Shown here one piece after another: positions 1-6,096 of a stretch of 22,072 bases of DNA (within the stretch, counting starts at the first letter, position 1; the number at the start of each line of letters is the position of its first letter). This DNA comes from a virus: positions 1 through 22,072 of the IMG/VR virus record IMGVR_UViG_3300024264_000181, one strand, 5' to 3'. A model generated the notes under the pieces. The model worked only from the letters and a program-made list of their open reading frames with translations, made no database searches and was not told where the DNA came from. A program made the translations under genes and the position numbers.

Positions 1-158
1 CAGGAGTTACTGGTGCTGGAATTGAAGGCGACTTAGCTGGAATTGAAGACGAAGCATTAGATACAGATATAGAAGCAGGCGGAGATACAACACCACCTGA
101 CACTGTTACAGGACAAGAGTTAGGTTCTGGAGCAGCAACAACGGACCAAACGGTATAA
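1..158 (+). CDS. 20: C-terminal end of probable portal vertex protein gp20 (partial)
   Basis: The reading frame is open from base 3 and stops with TAA at 156-158, giving the last 51 residues of a protein whose start lies outside the window. The visible tail is rich in Gly, Asp, Glu and Thr with no recognisable fold, as expected for a disordered C-terminus. The assignment to the portal protein (the dodecameric ring at the head vertex through which DNA is packaged) rests on gene order: in T4-like phages gp20 comes directly before the prohead core, protease, scaffold and capsid genes that follow here. Nothing in these 51 residues is diagnostic. The stop codon is embedded in a perfect late-promoter word at 154-161. 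Confidence 0.55.
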   Translation, partial: GVTGAGIEGDLAGIEDEALDTDIEAGGDTTPPDTVTGQELGSGAATTDQTV

Positions 159-161
159 ATA
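154..161 (+). promoter_or_regulatory. T4-type late promoter, perfect TATAAATA
   Basis: TATAAATA at 154-161 matches the T4 late promoter -10 word exactly (recognised by the phage sigma factor gp55 with gp33 and the sliding clamp). It overlaps the stop codon of the upstream gene and lies only 4 bases before the ATG at 166. T4 late transcripts start about six bases after this word, so the message would begin at or just inside the next gene. Confidence 0.6.
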
Positions 162-165
162 CAAT

Positions 166-411
166 ATGATACTTAGAGAACTATTTTATTTTGATCCAGA
201 CACTATTGAGCCTACAGAGGACAATAGGTATGAACCTCAGTATGACGAGTCACCTATTAAGAAAGGTGATACTCGCAAAACCAAATTAACATTACGCCAG
301 ATAAACAGAATACGTAAAGCAAGCGAACTACATAACAAAGAAGCAAAAGAAGAACTGCAATTTGTAAGACAAATGTATGGCATTGCTAACCAAGCTGAAG
401 CTGGCATTTAA
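166..411 (+). CDS. Small conserved head-module protein, possible prohead core gp68-like
   Basis: An 81-residue, charged, mostly helical protein. It opens with a short hydrophobic and aromatic segment (residues 2-10, LRELFYF) and a DPDTIEP motif, then a basic stretch and a Lys/Glu-rich helix (about 40-75). I recognise the ELFYFDPDTIEP type of start from small proteins sitting between portal and protease genes in marine T4-like phages, and its place corresponds to T4 gp67/gp68, the small prohead core proteins. The sequence itself does not prove that role. There is no Shine-Dalgarno sequence before the ATG at 166 and no other in-frame start upstream. Its stop overlaps the next start by one base (TAATG), which suggests translational coupling. 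Confidence 0.7.
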   Translation: MILRELFYFDPDTIEPTEDNRYEPQYDESPIKKGDTRKTKLTLRQINRIRKASELHNKEAKEELQFVRQMYGIANQAEAGI

Positions 412-1121
412 TGGCAAAAATAGACAAGACTCAATACACAAAACAAGAATGGCGAGAAATTAGAAACCAACGCCGTATCCAAAAAGTTGTAGAAAAAAAT
501 AAAAAACTTGTCGAAACTAGTCACCGAAAAAATAAAAAAACTGCATTTGTATTAGGCAACGGCACTAGTCGTGCTACAATTGATCCTGCCGATCTTTGGC
601 CATACGGTAAAACATACGGATGCAACGCATTATATAGATCTTTTGCACCCGACTTCCTTGTAGCAGTAGATGTAAAAATGATATTAGAAATTAATAAATC
701 TAAATATCAACATACACATTCAGTATGGACTAATCCTAATAAAAGCTATTCTCACATCAAACATCTAAATTTTTTCTCTCCAAGTAAAGGATGGAGTAGT
801 GGCCCGACAGCATTATGGTTAGCAAGTCAACATGGTTACGAAACAATTTATATTTTAGGGTTTGATTATAAAGGGTTAAAAGATAATACATCGTTTAATA
901 ACATATATGCAAGTACTATGAATTATAAAAAATCTACAGACGGACCTACTTTTTATGGGAATTGGATGCGCCAAACACGTAGTGTAATCCAAGAAAACAA
1001 AGATATTAACTATGTAAGAATAATAGCATCAGATAATTATTCACCCGACGAACTAAATACTTTTGACAATTATAACGAAGTTCTTGTTGAAGATTTCACG
1101 AAAATGTTCGAAATATCATAG
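411..1121 (+). CDS. DUF115/sialyltransferase-like (GT42-type) Rossmann protein
   Basis: A 236-residue protein. Residues 1-43 form a basic, probably helical leader rich in Lys, Arg and Gln. A Rossmann-like core follows: a beta strand and glycine turn AFVLGNGTS at 45-53, a short strand ending AVDV at 85-88, then SSGPTALWLASQHG at 129-142 followed by TIYILGFDY at 145-153. The pattern of a GNGxS loop, a central Asp, and an SG..AL.LA..G...I.ILGFD block is typical of the DUF115/MAF and GT42 sialyltransferase-like group, whose members transfer sugars or handle nucleotide-activated substrates. The substrate cannot be told from sequence. It overlaps the preceding gene by one base and sits in the head-assembly cluster, where T4 has no such gene, so it may be an accessory insertion. 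It could also be a catalytically dead structural derivative. Confidence 0.6.
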   Translation: MAKIDKTQYTKQEWREIRNQRRIQKVVEKNKKLVETSHRKNKKTAFVLGNGTSRATIDPADLWPYGKTYGCNALYRSFAPDFLVAVDVKMILEINKSKYQHTHSVWTNPNKSYSHIKHLNFFSPSKGWSSGPTALWLASQHGYETIYILGFDYKGLKDNTSFNNIYASTMNYKKSTDGPTFYGNWMRQTRSVIQENKDINYVRIIASDNYSPDELNTFDNYNEVLVEDFTKMFEIS

Positions 1122-1126
1122 TGCCA

Positions 1127-1149
1127 GCCGAAAACAGCCTGTTTTTGGC
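1127..1149 (+). terminator. Weak hairpin after the 411-1121 gene, possible terminator
   Basis: An inverted repeat GCCGAAAACA / TGTTTTTGGC (one G-T pair) with a 3-base loop starts five bases after the stop codon. It is followed not by a direct U-run but, after about 14 bases, by a run of six T at 1163-1168. It could be an inefficient terminator or an mRNA-processing hairpin. Confidence 0.35.
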
Positions 1150-1178
1150 CTATTTCTGCATACTTTTTTCCGTATAGA

Positions 1179-1186
1179 GTAAATAG
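1179..1186 (+). promoter_or_regulatory. Variant late promoter candidate (AGTAAATA) before acidic core gene
   Basis: The stretch at 1179-1191 reads AGTAAATAGTATT and matches 10 of 13 positions of the clear late promoter at 13045 (GATAAATACTATT). A TTGACA at 1189-1194 with TAATAC 16 bases later could instead be a weak sigma70-type promoter. Position between a possible terminator and a strong ribosome-binding site supports some promoter here. Confidence 0.35.
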
Positions 1187-1197
1187 TATTGACAGCC

Positions 1198-1213
1198 TTA
1201 CCCAACAGGGTAA
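1198..1213 (+). other. Leader hairpin upstream of acidic core gene
   Basis: A perfect 6-bp stem TTACCC / GGGTAA closes a 4-base AACA loop. It lies between the candidate promoter and the ribosome-binding site AGGAG at 1227-1231. It resembles in placement the hairpin-bearing leaders at 5547 and 13101, and the following stretch TTTATAGGAGAAAA is identical to the one before the 5627 gene. Confidence 0.45.
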
Positions 1214-1237
1214 TACATTCATTTATAGGAGAAAACA

Positions 1238-2197
1238 ATGGCAGATCAAAATAAATTTGAAGAAATGCTTGAGCGCCTTATCAACGAAGATAAAGCAGGT
1301 GCAGAAGAGCTTTTCCACGAGATTGTGGTAGAAAAATCACGTAACATATACGAAGGTTTACTAGAGTCAGATCTAGAAGATCTAGACGAAGCTGATGACG
1401 AAGCAGTAGACGAGTCAGATGATGAAGCAGTAGACGAGTCAGATGACGAAGATCTAGACGAGTCAGATGACGAAGATCTAGACGAGTCAGATGATGAAGA
1501 AGTTGAAGAAGGATTCGACTTAGGCGAATTTGAAGTTGAAGCTGACCCAATGGACGCAATGATGGGTGGTGACGCAGGCGACGACATGGAAATGGGCGGC
1601 GACGAAGAAGGCGACGACGAAGGTGAAGAAGGTGACATGGAAGATCGTGTAATGGATCTTGAAGATGCGCTAGACGACCTAAAAGCAGAATTTGAAAAAA
1701 TGATGGACGGCGACGACGAAGCTGGTGATGATGAAGAAGGCGGAGACGCAGTTGACGACATGATAGACGATGTTGAAGACGAAGCAATTGCTTTTGAATC
1801 AGACGAAGAAGTCGAAGAAGCAACTGACGAAGAAGTTGATGAAAGCAAAAAGTCAGCAGGCGAAACAATGCGCGAGTATGTTGAAAAAGTATCAGCTACA
1901 ATGGGTGACACAGGTACTAACGGTACAAAGTCAGCAGTAGCAGGTAAAAATGACATGGGCGGCACAAGTGCTAATATTGCAAAAAATGCAGTAGCTGGTG
2001 ATCCAGAAGCAGGCGCAGGTTCAACTGTAAAAGGTTCAGCACTAAGTGATACAAGTGCAAAAGAAGATTCGGCTGGTAACGTAAATGTTCCAGGCGGTAA
2101 AGCTGCTAAAGCAGGCAGCAATCAACCTGGCCACGGCGCTGAGAAAAAGGGCAAGCCAGAGACAGCAGCTAATAAAAAACCAACTATTGGCGGCTAA
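1238..2197 (+). CDS. Highly acidic prohead core protein (gp67-like position)
   Basis: A 319-residue protein dominated by Asp and Glu from residue 44 to about 200, with Gly and Met in the middle (110-180), and a C-terminal third (205-319) that is Gly/Ala/Ser/Thr/Lys-rich and probably disordered. The N-terminus is a helix with the motif LFHEIVVEKSRNIYEGLL (25-42), which I recognise from acidic proteins next to the protease gene in marine T4-like phages. Residues 53-92 contain an 8-residue tandem repeat. In T4 the equivalent slot is filled by the small acidic core proteins gp67 and gp68, which fill the prohead and are degraded by gp21; a core or scaffold role is inferred from position and charge. 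AGGAG at 1227-1231, six bases before the ATG, supports the start. Confidence 0.7.
   Translation: MADQNKFEEMLERLINEDKAGAEELFHEIVVEKSRNIYEGLLESDLEDLDEADDEAVDESDDEAVDESDDEDLDESDDEDLDESDDEEVEEGFDLGEFEVEADPMDAMMGGDAGDDMEMGGDEEGDDEGEEGDMEDRVMDLEDALDDLKAEFEKMMDGDDEAGDDEEGGDAVDDMIDDVEDEAIAFESDEEVEEATDEEVDESKKSAGETMREYVEKVSATMGDTGTNGTKSAVAGKNDMGGTSANIAKNAVAGDPEAGAGSTVKGSALSDTSAKEDSAGNVNVPGGKAAKAGSNQPGHGAEKKGKPETAANKKPTIGG
1394..1513 (+). repeat. 24-bp tandem repeat coding for DDE(A/D)(V/L)DES
   Basis: Four copies of a 24-bp unit run from 1394 to 1489, encoding DDEAVDES, DDEAVDES, DDEDLDES and DDEDLDES, with a fifth decayed copy (DDEEVEEG) to 1513. The copies fall in two near-identical pairs, as expected if the tract grew by slippage or unequal exchange. 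A short related duplication of the AGATCTAGA type precedes it at 1370-1387. Confidence 0.85.
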
Positions 2198-2218
2198 AAA
2201 AGACGTTAGGAACCAAAC

Positions 2219-2848
2219 ATGGCCAACTTTTTAAGAGAACATTTGACATTTGACCAAGCAGGCATGGTACTTGAGACCGCGGAAAACTCAAATGGAGGCA
2301 AAGATCTTTACCTAAAAGGTATTTGTATCCAGGGCGGAGTACGCAACGCTAACCAGCGTGTGTATCCTGTAAATGAGATTGGAAGGGCTGTCAAAACTCT
2401 CAATGATCAAATCAGCGAAGGTTTTAGTGTAATCGGCGAAGTTGACCACCCAGAGGGTCTTAACATTAACTTAGATCGTGTAAGTCATATGATCACAGAT
2501 ATGTGGATGGATGGCGATAACGGTTTCGGCAAAATGAAAATCTTACCAACCCCTATGGGACAGTTAGTTAAAACTATGTTAGAAGCAGGTGTTAAACTAG
2601 GTGTTTCCTCTAGGGGCTCTGGTGAAGTTGACGGTAACGGCAACGTTACTGGTTTTGAAATAATCACTGTGGACGTTGTGGCTCAACCCAGCGCCCCTGG
2701 TGCATATCCAACTCCGATATATGAACATATCATGAATACTCGTGGCGGGATGAAGGCATATGAATTAGCAGAGGCAACAAAAGAAGATGCAAAGGCACAA
2801 AAGTTTTTAAAGAATCAATTGGTTAATATAATCAATGGTCTCCAATAA
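2219..2848 (+). CDS. 21: Prohead core protease gp21
   Basis: A 209-residue serine protease of the T4 gp21 family (MEROPS S80, herpes-assemblin-like fold), which cleaves scaffold, core and capsid proteins inside the prohead before DNA packaging. Visible motifs are VIGEVDHPEG (71-80) carrying the expected catalytic His77, and KLGVSSRGSGE (127-136) carrying the nucleophilic Ser (130 or 131) followed by Arg-Gly. The VDVVAQPSAPGA block at 151-162 is the conserved third segment. The length matches T4 gp21 (about 212 residues). The start has AGGA at 2208-2211. It directly follows the acidic core gene and is 14 bases ahead of the scaffold gene, the standard T4-like order. The C-terminal 40 residues are helical and charged and may be removed by self-processing. 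Confidence 0.95.
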   Translation: MANFLREHLTFDQAGMVLETAENSNGGKDLYLKGICIQGGVRNANQRVYPVNEIGRAVKTLNDQISEGFSVIGEVDHPEGLNINLDRVSHMITDMWMDGDNGFGKMKILPTPMGQLVKTMLEAGVKLGVSSRGSGEVDGNGNVTGFEIITVDVVAQPSAPGAYPTPIYEHIMNTRGGMKAYELAEATKEDAKAQKFLKNQLVNIINGLQ

Positions 2849-2862
2849 ACGAGGAGAATAAT

Positions 2863-3960
2863 ATGTTGGACGCATTAAAATCACTCTTCGAAAGCGATGC
2901 ACTTACAGATGATGTAAAAGCAGAACTTCAAGAAGCATGGGAAGCTAAAATCGGTGAAAACCGTAAAGCAGTCACTGCGGAACTTCGTGAGGAGTTTGCT
3001 CAAAAGTACGAGCATGACAAGCAAACAATGGTGGAAGCTATTGACAAGTTGCTTGAGGAACGTCTAGCTGAAGAAATTTCAGAATTTGCAGAAGATCGTC
3101 AGCAGTTAGCTGAAGCAAAAGCGAAGTATGCTATTGCTATGCGTGAAAACGCAGACCTTATGCAAGGTTTTGTTATGGAACAGCTTAAAACAGAAGTTTC
3201 CGAACTACACGAAGAACGCAAAGCAATGGCTGTACAGCATGCTAAACTTGAAGATTTTGTTGTTGAAGCATTATCTAAAGAAATTGCAGAGTTCCACGAA
3301 GATAAACAAGACTTAGCTGAAACGAAAGTACGATTAGTACGTGAAGCTAAGGAACACTTCGCTAAGGTCAAAACAGACTTTATCGAAAGAAGTGCAATAG
3401 CAGTATCAGAAACAGTTGACAAAGCTCTACGTAGCGAAATACATCAACTTAAAGAAGATATTGATGAAGCAAGACAGAACGACTTTGGTCGTAAGTTATT
3501 TGAAGCATTCGCAAGTGAATACACAAGTAGCTATCTAAACGAAAACTCAGAAACATCTAAACTTTTAAAAGTTGTCGATGCAAAGAACAAGCAGATTAGT
3601 GAAGCAAAAGTTGCTGCTAAGAAAGCTATTGAAATTGCAGAAGCACAGCAAAATAAAAATAAAGTACTTTCTGAATCAGTTCGCAGAGAGAAAATTATGA
3701 CAGATCTAGTTGCTCCTTTATCAAAGGATCAGCGCGATATCATGACAGACTTACTGGAAAGTGTACAAACTGACAGATTAAATAAATCTTTCAATAAGTA
3801 CCTACCATCAGTTATTGACGGCAACGGACCAGCGAAGCGCAAGGCAGTCTTATCAGAGGCAAAAGAAATTACAGGCAACAGAACACAAGAAAAAACTATG
3901 ACACCAAAAGCAGACGATTCTAATGTATTAGACTTACGCCGTCTTGCTGGATTAAATTAA
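2863..3960 (+). CDS. 22: Prohead core scaffold protein gp22
   Basis: A 365-residue, almost entirely helical and heptad-rich protein (Lys, Glu, Ala and Gln), consistent with the T4-type major scaffold that nucleates capsid growth inside the prohead and is then digested by gp21. Long coiled-coil stretches cover about residues 30-200 and 225-275; the segment SLFESDALTDDVKAELQE at the start and the C-terminal LDLRRLAGLN are typical of marine gp22 proteins. Several L/I-x-E sites followed by a small residue (for example LAE|A near residue 85) fit the known gp21 cleavage preference. GAGGAG at 2851-2856 lies six bases before the ATG. The gene sits between the protease and capsid genes, seven bases ahead of the latter, so the three are surely co-transcribed. 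Confidence 0.9.
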   Translation: MLDALKSLFESDALTDDVKAELQEAWEAKIGENRKAVTAELREEFAQKYEHDKQTMVEAIDKLLEERLAEEISEFAEDRQQLAEAKAKYAIAMRENADLMQGFVMEQLKTEVSELHEERKAMAVQHAKLEDFVVEALSKEIAEFHEDKQDLAETKVRLVREAKEHFAKVKTDFIERSAIAVSETVDKALRSEIHQLKEDIDEARQNDFGRKLFEAFASEYTSSYLNENSETSKLLKVVDAKNKQISEAKVAAKKAIEIAEAQQNKNKVLSESVRREKIMTDLVAPLSKDQRDIMTDLLESVQTDRLNKSFNKYLPSVIDGNGPAKRKAVLSEAKEITGNRTQEKTMTPKADDSNVLDLRRLAGLN

Positions 3961-3970
3961 GGAGATTATG

Positions 3971-5149
3971 ATGTCAGAACTATTAGAAAGTCGCTGGACA
4001 GACACAAAGACTGCTCTTCTTGAAGGCCTAGACGGTAACAAGAAGTCAGTAATGGCTGCCACACTAGAAAACACTCGCAAGTATCTTTCAGAAGCTGCAA
4101 CAGCGGGTGCAACAAGCGCAGGTAACGTAGCAACACTTAACCGTGTTATCCTACCAGTTATCAGACGTGTTATGCCAACTGTTATTGCTAACGAGTTAGT
4201 AGGTGTACAACCTATGACTGGTCCAGTTGGTCAGATTCACACACTACGTGTACGTTACGCAGATGCTTTTAACAGCACCAACGGAACAGACACAGCAGCT
4301 GGTGATGAAGCACTAAGCCCATTCAAAATTGCTGAAGGTTACTCAGGTGCCGCAGCAGACGACAGGGCAGCAGCCACAAGCGCATTAGAAGGCGCGGCAG
4401 GCAACAGAATGAGCATTCAGATCTTAAAGCAGACTGTTGAAGCTAAATCACGTAAGCTATCAGCACGTTGGACCTTTGAGGCAGCTCAAGATGCACAGTC
4501 ACAGCATGGTATTGATGTTGAAGCAGAAATTATGGCTGCTCTAGCACAAGAAATTACAGCTGAAATTGATCAAGAAGTATTAGCTTCTTTAGGTTCACTA
4601 GCAGGATCTGCTGCTGAAACTTATGACCAATCAGCAGTAAGTGGCACAGCTACTTTCGTAGGTGATGAGCATGCTGCATTAGCAGTACAAATCAACCGCG
4701 TAAGTAACTTGATTGCACAGCGTACACGTAGAGGCGCAGGTAACTGGGCAGTGGTATCACCATTTGCACTAACTATCCTACAGTCTGCTACAACTTCAGC
4801 GTTCGCAAGAACAACAGAAGGTACATTCGAAGCACCAACTAACACTAAAATGGTTGGTACATTGAACAATGCAATGAAAGTATATGTAAACACATATGCA
4901 GCTGACAGCAGTCCAGTACTTATTGGTTACAAAGGATCAAGCGAATCAGACGCAGCAGCGTTCTATTGCCCATATATCCCACTAATGAGCTCAGGCGTTG
5001 TACTAGATCCAGATACATTTGAACCAACTGTATCATTCATGACACGTTATGGTTATGTGGAACTAAACAACACAGCATCATCGCTTGGTAACGCAGCTGA
5101 TTACTTAGGTAAAGTTGACATTACTAACAGTGCAGTAAGCTTCAGCTAA
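3971..5149 (+). CDS. 23: Major capsid protein gp23
   Basis: The HK97-fold major head protein of T4-like phages. Characteristic blocks are NRVILPVIRRVMPTVIANELVGVQPMTGP (about 55-83), the RKLSARWTFEAAQD region (about 158-171), and the C-terminal PYIPLMSSGVVLDPDTFEP followed by TRYGYVE. Two ATGs stand in tandem at 3968 and 3971; I chose 3971 because AGGAG at 3960-3964 is then six bases away instead of three, giving 392 residues. The N-terminus contains LSE|AATAG at 39-46, matching the gp21 consensus (I/L-x-E before a small residue), so the mature protein probably starts at Ala42. T4 gp23 has 521 residues and cyanophage forms are somewhat shorter; this one is compact, implying a small or missing insertion domain. 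A strong terminator follows at 5169. Confidence 0.95.
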   Translation: MSELLESRWTDTKTALLEGLDGNKKSVMAATLENTRKYLSEAATAGATSAGNVATLNRVILPVIRRVMPTVIANELVGVQPMTGPVGQIHTLRVRYADAFNSTNGTDTAAGDEALSPFKIAEGYSGAAADDRAAATSALEGAAGNRMSIQILKQTVEAKSRKLSARWTFEAAQDAQSQHGIDVEAEIMAALAQEITAEIDQEVLASLGSLAGSAAETYDQSAVSGTATFVGDEHAALAVQINRVSNLIAQRTRRGAGNWAVVSPFALTILQSATTSAFARTTEGTFEAPTNTKMVGTLNNAMKVYVNTYAADSSPVLIGYKGSSESDAAAFYCPYIPLMSSGVVLDPDTFEPTVSFMTRYGYVELNNTASSLGNAADYLGKVDITNSAVSFS

Positions 5150-5168
5150 GTTTAATTTATTAAACTAG

Positions 5169-5195
5169 AATAGGCCCTTCGGGGCCTATTTTTTT
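5169..5195 (+). terminator. Strong rho-independent terminator after gp23
   Basis: A perfect 9-bp stem (AATAGGCCC / GGGCCTATT) closed by a C-UUCG-G tetraloop, followed by seven T. The UUCG loop is the most stable tetraloop known, so this should efficiently end the head-gene transcript 20 bases after the capsid stop codon. Confidence 0.95.
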
Positions 5196-5215
5196 GACTT
5201 TTTTTAAAAAAGTGG

Positions 5216-5243
5216 TTGACATTGTTTATAATGATGTTATATT
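5216..5243 (+). promoter_or_regulatory. Sigma70-type promoter for the intergenic RNA
   Basis: A consensus -35 TTGACA at 5216-5221 and a -10 TATATT at 5238-5243 are 16 bases apart. It sits just past the gp23 terminator and differs in type from the late promoters elsewhere in the window, suggesting reading by the host holoenzyme early in infection. The predicted start is near 5250. Confidence 0.6.
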
Positions 5244-5249
5244 AAGTAC

Positions 5250-5498
5250 ATAAGCTAGACGACGGTTTAGATTAGATAGTGCAAGGAATAAGCAACCGCA
5301 GCGTTGTAAACTTGGCTAGCACCTGTAGTAGGAGCGCATGAGTGTAGAGATACAAAGATGCGTATTTTGGAAGTAACTTTCCGATGTTAGGCTCTCCGAA
5401 CTTAGAAATGAGTTGCTGAGGAGTTGTTGGTAATCATTAATCCCAACCTATCACTTTATTATTAAAAGGTCTACCCACTAATGCGGTAGGCCTTTTTT
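5250..5498 (+). ncRNA. Candidate structured non-coding RNA between gp23 and fibre module
   Basis: A transcript of about 250 nt is bounded by the promoter at 5216-5243 and the terminator at 5466-5498 and holds no plausible protein gene. Local hairpins are visible: CAAC/GTTG at 5293-5306; CGCAT/ATGCG (5335-5362) enclosing a 3x3 purine internal loop and TGTA/TACA capped by a GAGA (GNRA) tetraloop; GGAA/TTCC at 5369-5382; GTT-GG/CC-AAC with one A-G mismatch at 5386-5401; and GTTGG/CCAAC near 5426-5447. The base composition is also more GC-balanced than the surrounding intergenic DNA. I do not recognise a known family: there is no tRNA-like part, no tmRNA features and no 6S-like closing helix. Function is unknown; an early antisense, sponge or protein-binding RNA are possibilities. 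Confidence 0.55.
5466..5498 (+). terminator. Rho-independent terminator of the candidate ncRNA
   Basis: A 10-bp stem AAGGTCTACC / GGTAGGCCTT (one G-T pair) around a 9-base loop, running into six T at 5493-5498 and a further T-rich tract. No gene ends within 300 bases upstream, so it must terminate an RNA starting in the interval. Confidence 0.93.
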
Positions 5499-5522
5499 CT
5501 TTTTCTTTTCTGTTAACCCTTT

Positions 5523-5532
5523 GATAAATACT
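5523..5532 (+). promoter_or_regulatory. Late promoter GATAAATACT for the 5627 transcript
   Basis: ATAAATA at 5524-5530 within the 10-mer GATAAATACT, identical to the words at 8422 and 13045. It lies 25 bases after the ncRNA terminator and 94 bases before the next gene. This matches the T4 and cyanophage late promoter (N/T-ATAAATA) and gives an 88-nt structured leader. Confidence 0.8.
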
Positions 5533-5546
5533 AATGTCAAATAGTG

Positions 5547-5579
5547 TGCCGCAAGGCGGACTTATGCTGTACCCACAGC
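5547..5579 (+). other. Structured leader of the 5627 gene
   Basis: Two adjacent hairpins occur just after the late promoter: (T)GCC-GCAA-GGC(G) at 5547-5558 with a GNRA tetraloop, and GCTGT-ACCC-ACAGC at 5566-5579. They stand well upstream of the ribosome-binding site at 5615-5619 and so may stabilise the 5' end of the message instead of hiding the start. Confidence 0.55.
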
Positions 5580-5626
5580 GTAGCTCATAGAACGGGCATT
5601 GGACTACTTTTTATAGGAGAAAAAAA

Positions 5627-6085
5627 ATGGGAAGACCACTAAACAAGAGATTTTTTGCAGATGCTACTACAGGTCCTGGTGCAGGAGATGAAATCAAAGT
5701 TAACTTTCACGACGGAGCAGGCGTTAAAGAAGGCTTCATTGTAAAGCAAAAAGGATCTAAAAGATTCGTATGTTCAGAAACAGGTACGTTAGATACATTA
5801 CATACTTGTGTGCTAACAACTGGCAAATTACCAGCAGCACTAACAGCAGGTGAAATGGCTATTTCATTCAAAATGGATGATGCAGAAACATACACAGTAA
5901 GTAAAATTTCTGGACGTAAAGTAACACTAGTTGCTCCAAGTGCTACAGGCGCAAACGCATATGACGGAAAGTCAGTGCCATGGAACTTTAGTACAAGTAC
6001 TACAGATGGTGCAGCACAAGTTGAAGAAGCTGGTGAAGATGATGTCTCCAACACTGATGATGACGATTTCACAGCAGACGCATAA
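5627..6085 (+). CDS. Probable virion structural protein (MGRPLNKRFF type)
   Basis: A 152-residue protein, beta-rich in its first 120 residues, with an N-terminal MGRPLNKRFFADA and alternating strands such as EIKVNFHDG (23-31), GFIVKQKGSKRFVCS (37-51) and TYTVSKISGRKVTLV (89-103), ending in an acidic disordered tail (about 128-152). I recognise the MGRPLNK..F start from small virion-associated proteins of marine myoviruses, but no biochemical role is known to me. It is the first gene of a late transcript downstream of the capsid gene, with AGGAG at 5615-5619 and an unusually strong leader, so abundant late expression is likely; a decoration or neck/tail component are guesses. Confidence 0.7.
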   Translation: MGRPLNKRFFADATTGPGAGDEIKVNFHDGAGVKEGFIVKQKGSKRFVCSETGTLDTLHTCVLTTGKLPAALTAGEMAISFKMDDAETYTVSKISGRKVTLVAPSATGANAYDGKSVPWNFSTSTTDGAAQVEEAGEDDVSNTDDDDFTADA

Positions 6086-6096
6086 GGACTGATGTA

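Noticed and set aside
1246-2121. Long minus-strand open frame (291 codons) opposite the acidic core gene
   Set aside because: It is Ser/Ala/Pro-rich only because it is the complement of GAx-rich acidic codons; no ribosome-binding site, and the + strand gene is well supported.
5227-5232. TATAAT as the -10 of the intergenic promoter
   Set aside because: No -35 element lies 15-18 bases upstream (AT-only tract); TTGACA at 5216 pairs better with TATATT at 5238.
5338-5376. 12-codon mini-ORF in the candidate ncRNA, with AGGAG at 5330-5334
   Set aside because: The spacing between AGGAG and ATG is only three bases, the peptide is tiny, and the start lies in a hairpin stem. It remains possible that the RNA has a dual function.
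5250-5498. tmRNA, 6S RNA or group I intron
   Set aside because: No tRNA-like ends or tag frame, no long closing helix with a central bubble, and the RNA is too short and lies between complete genes instead of within a split one.
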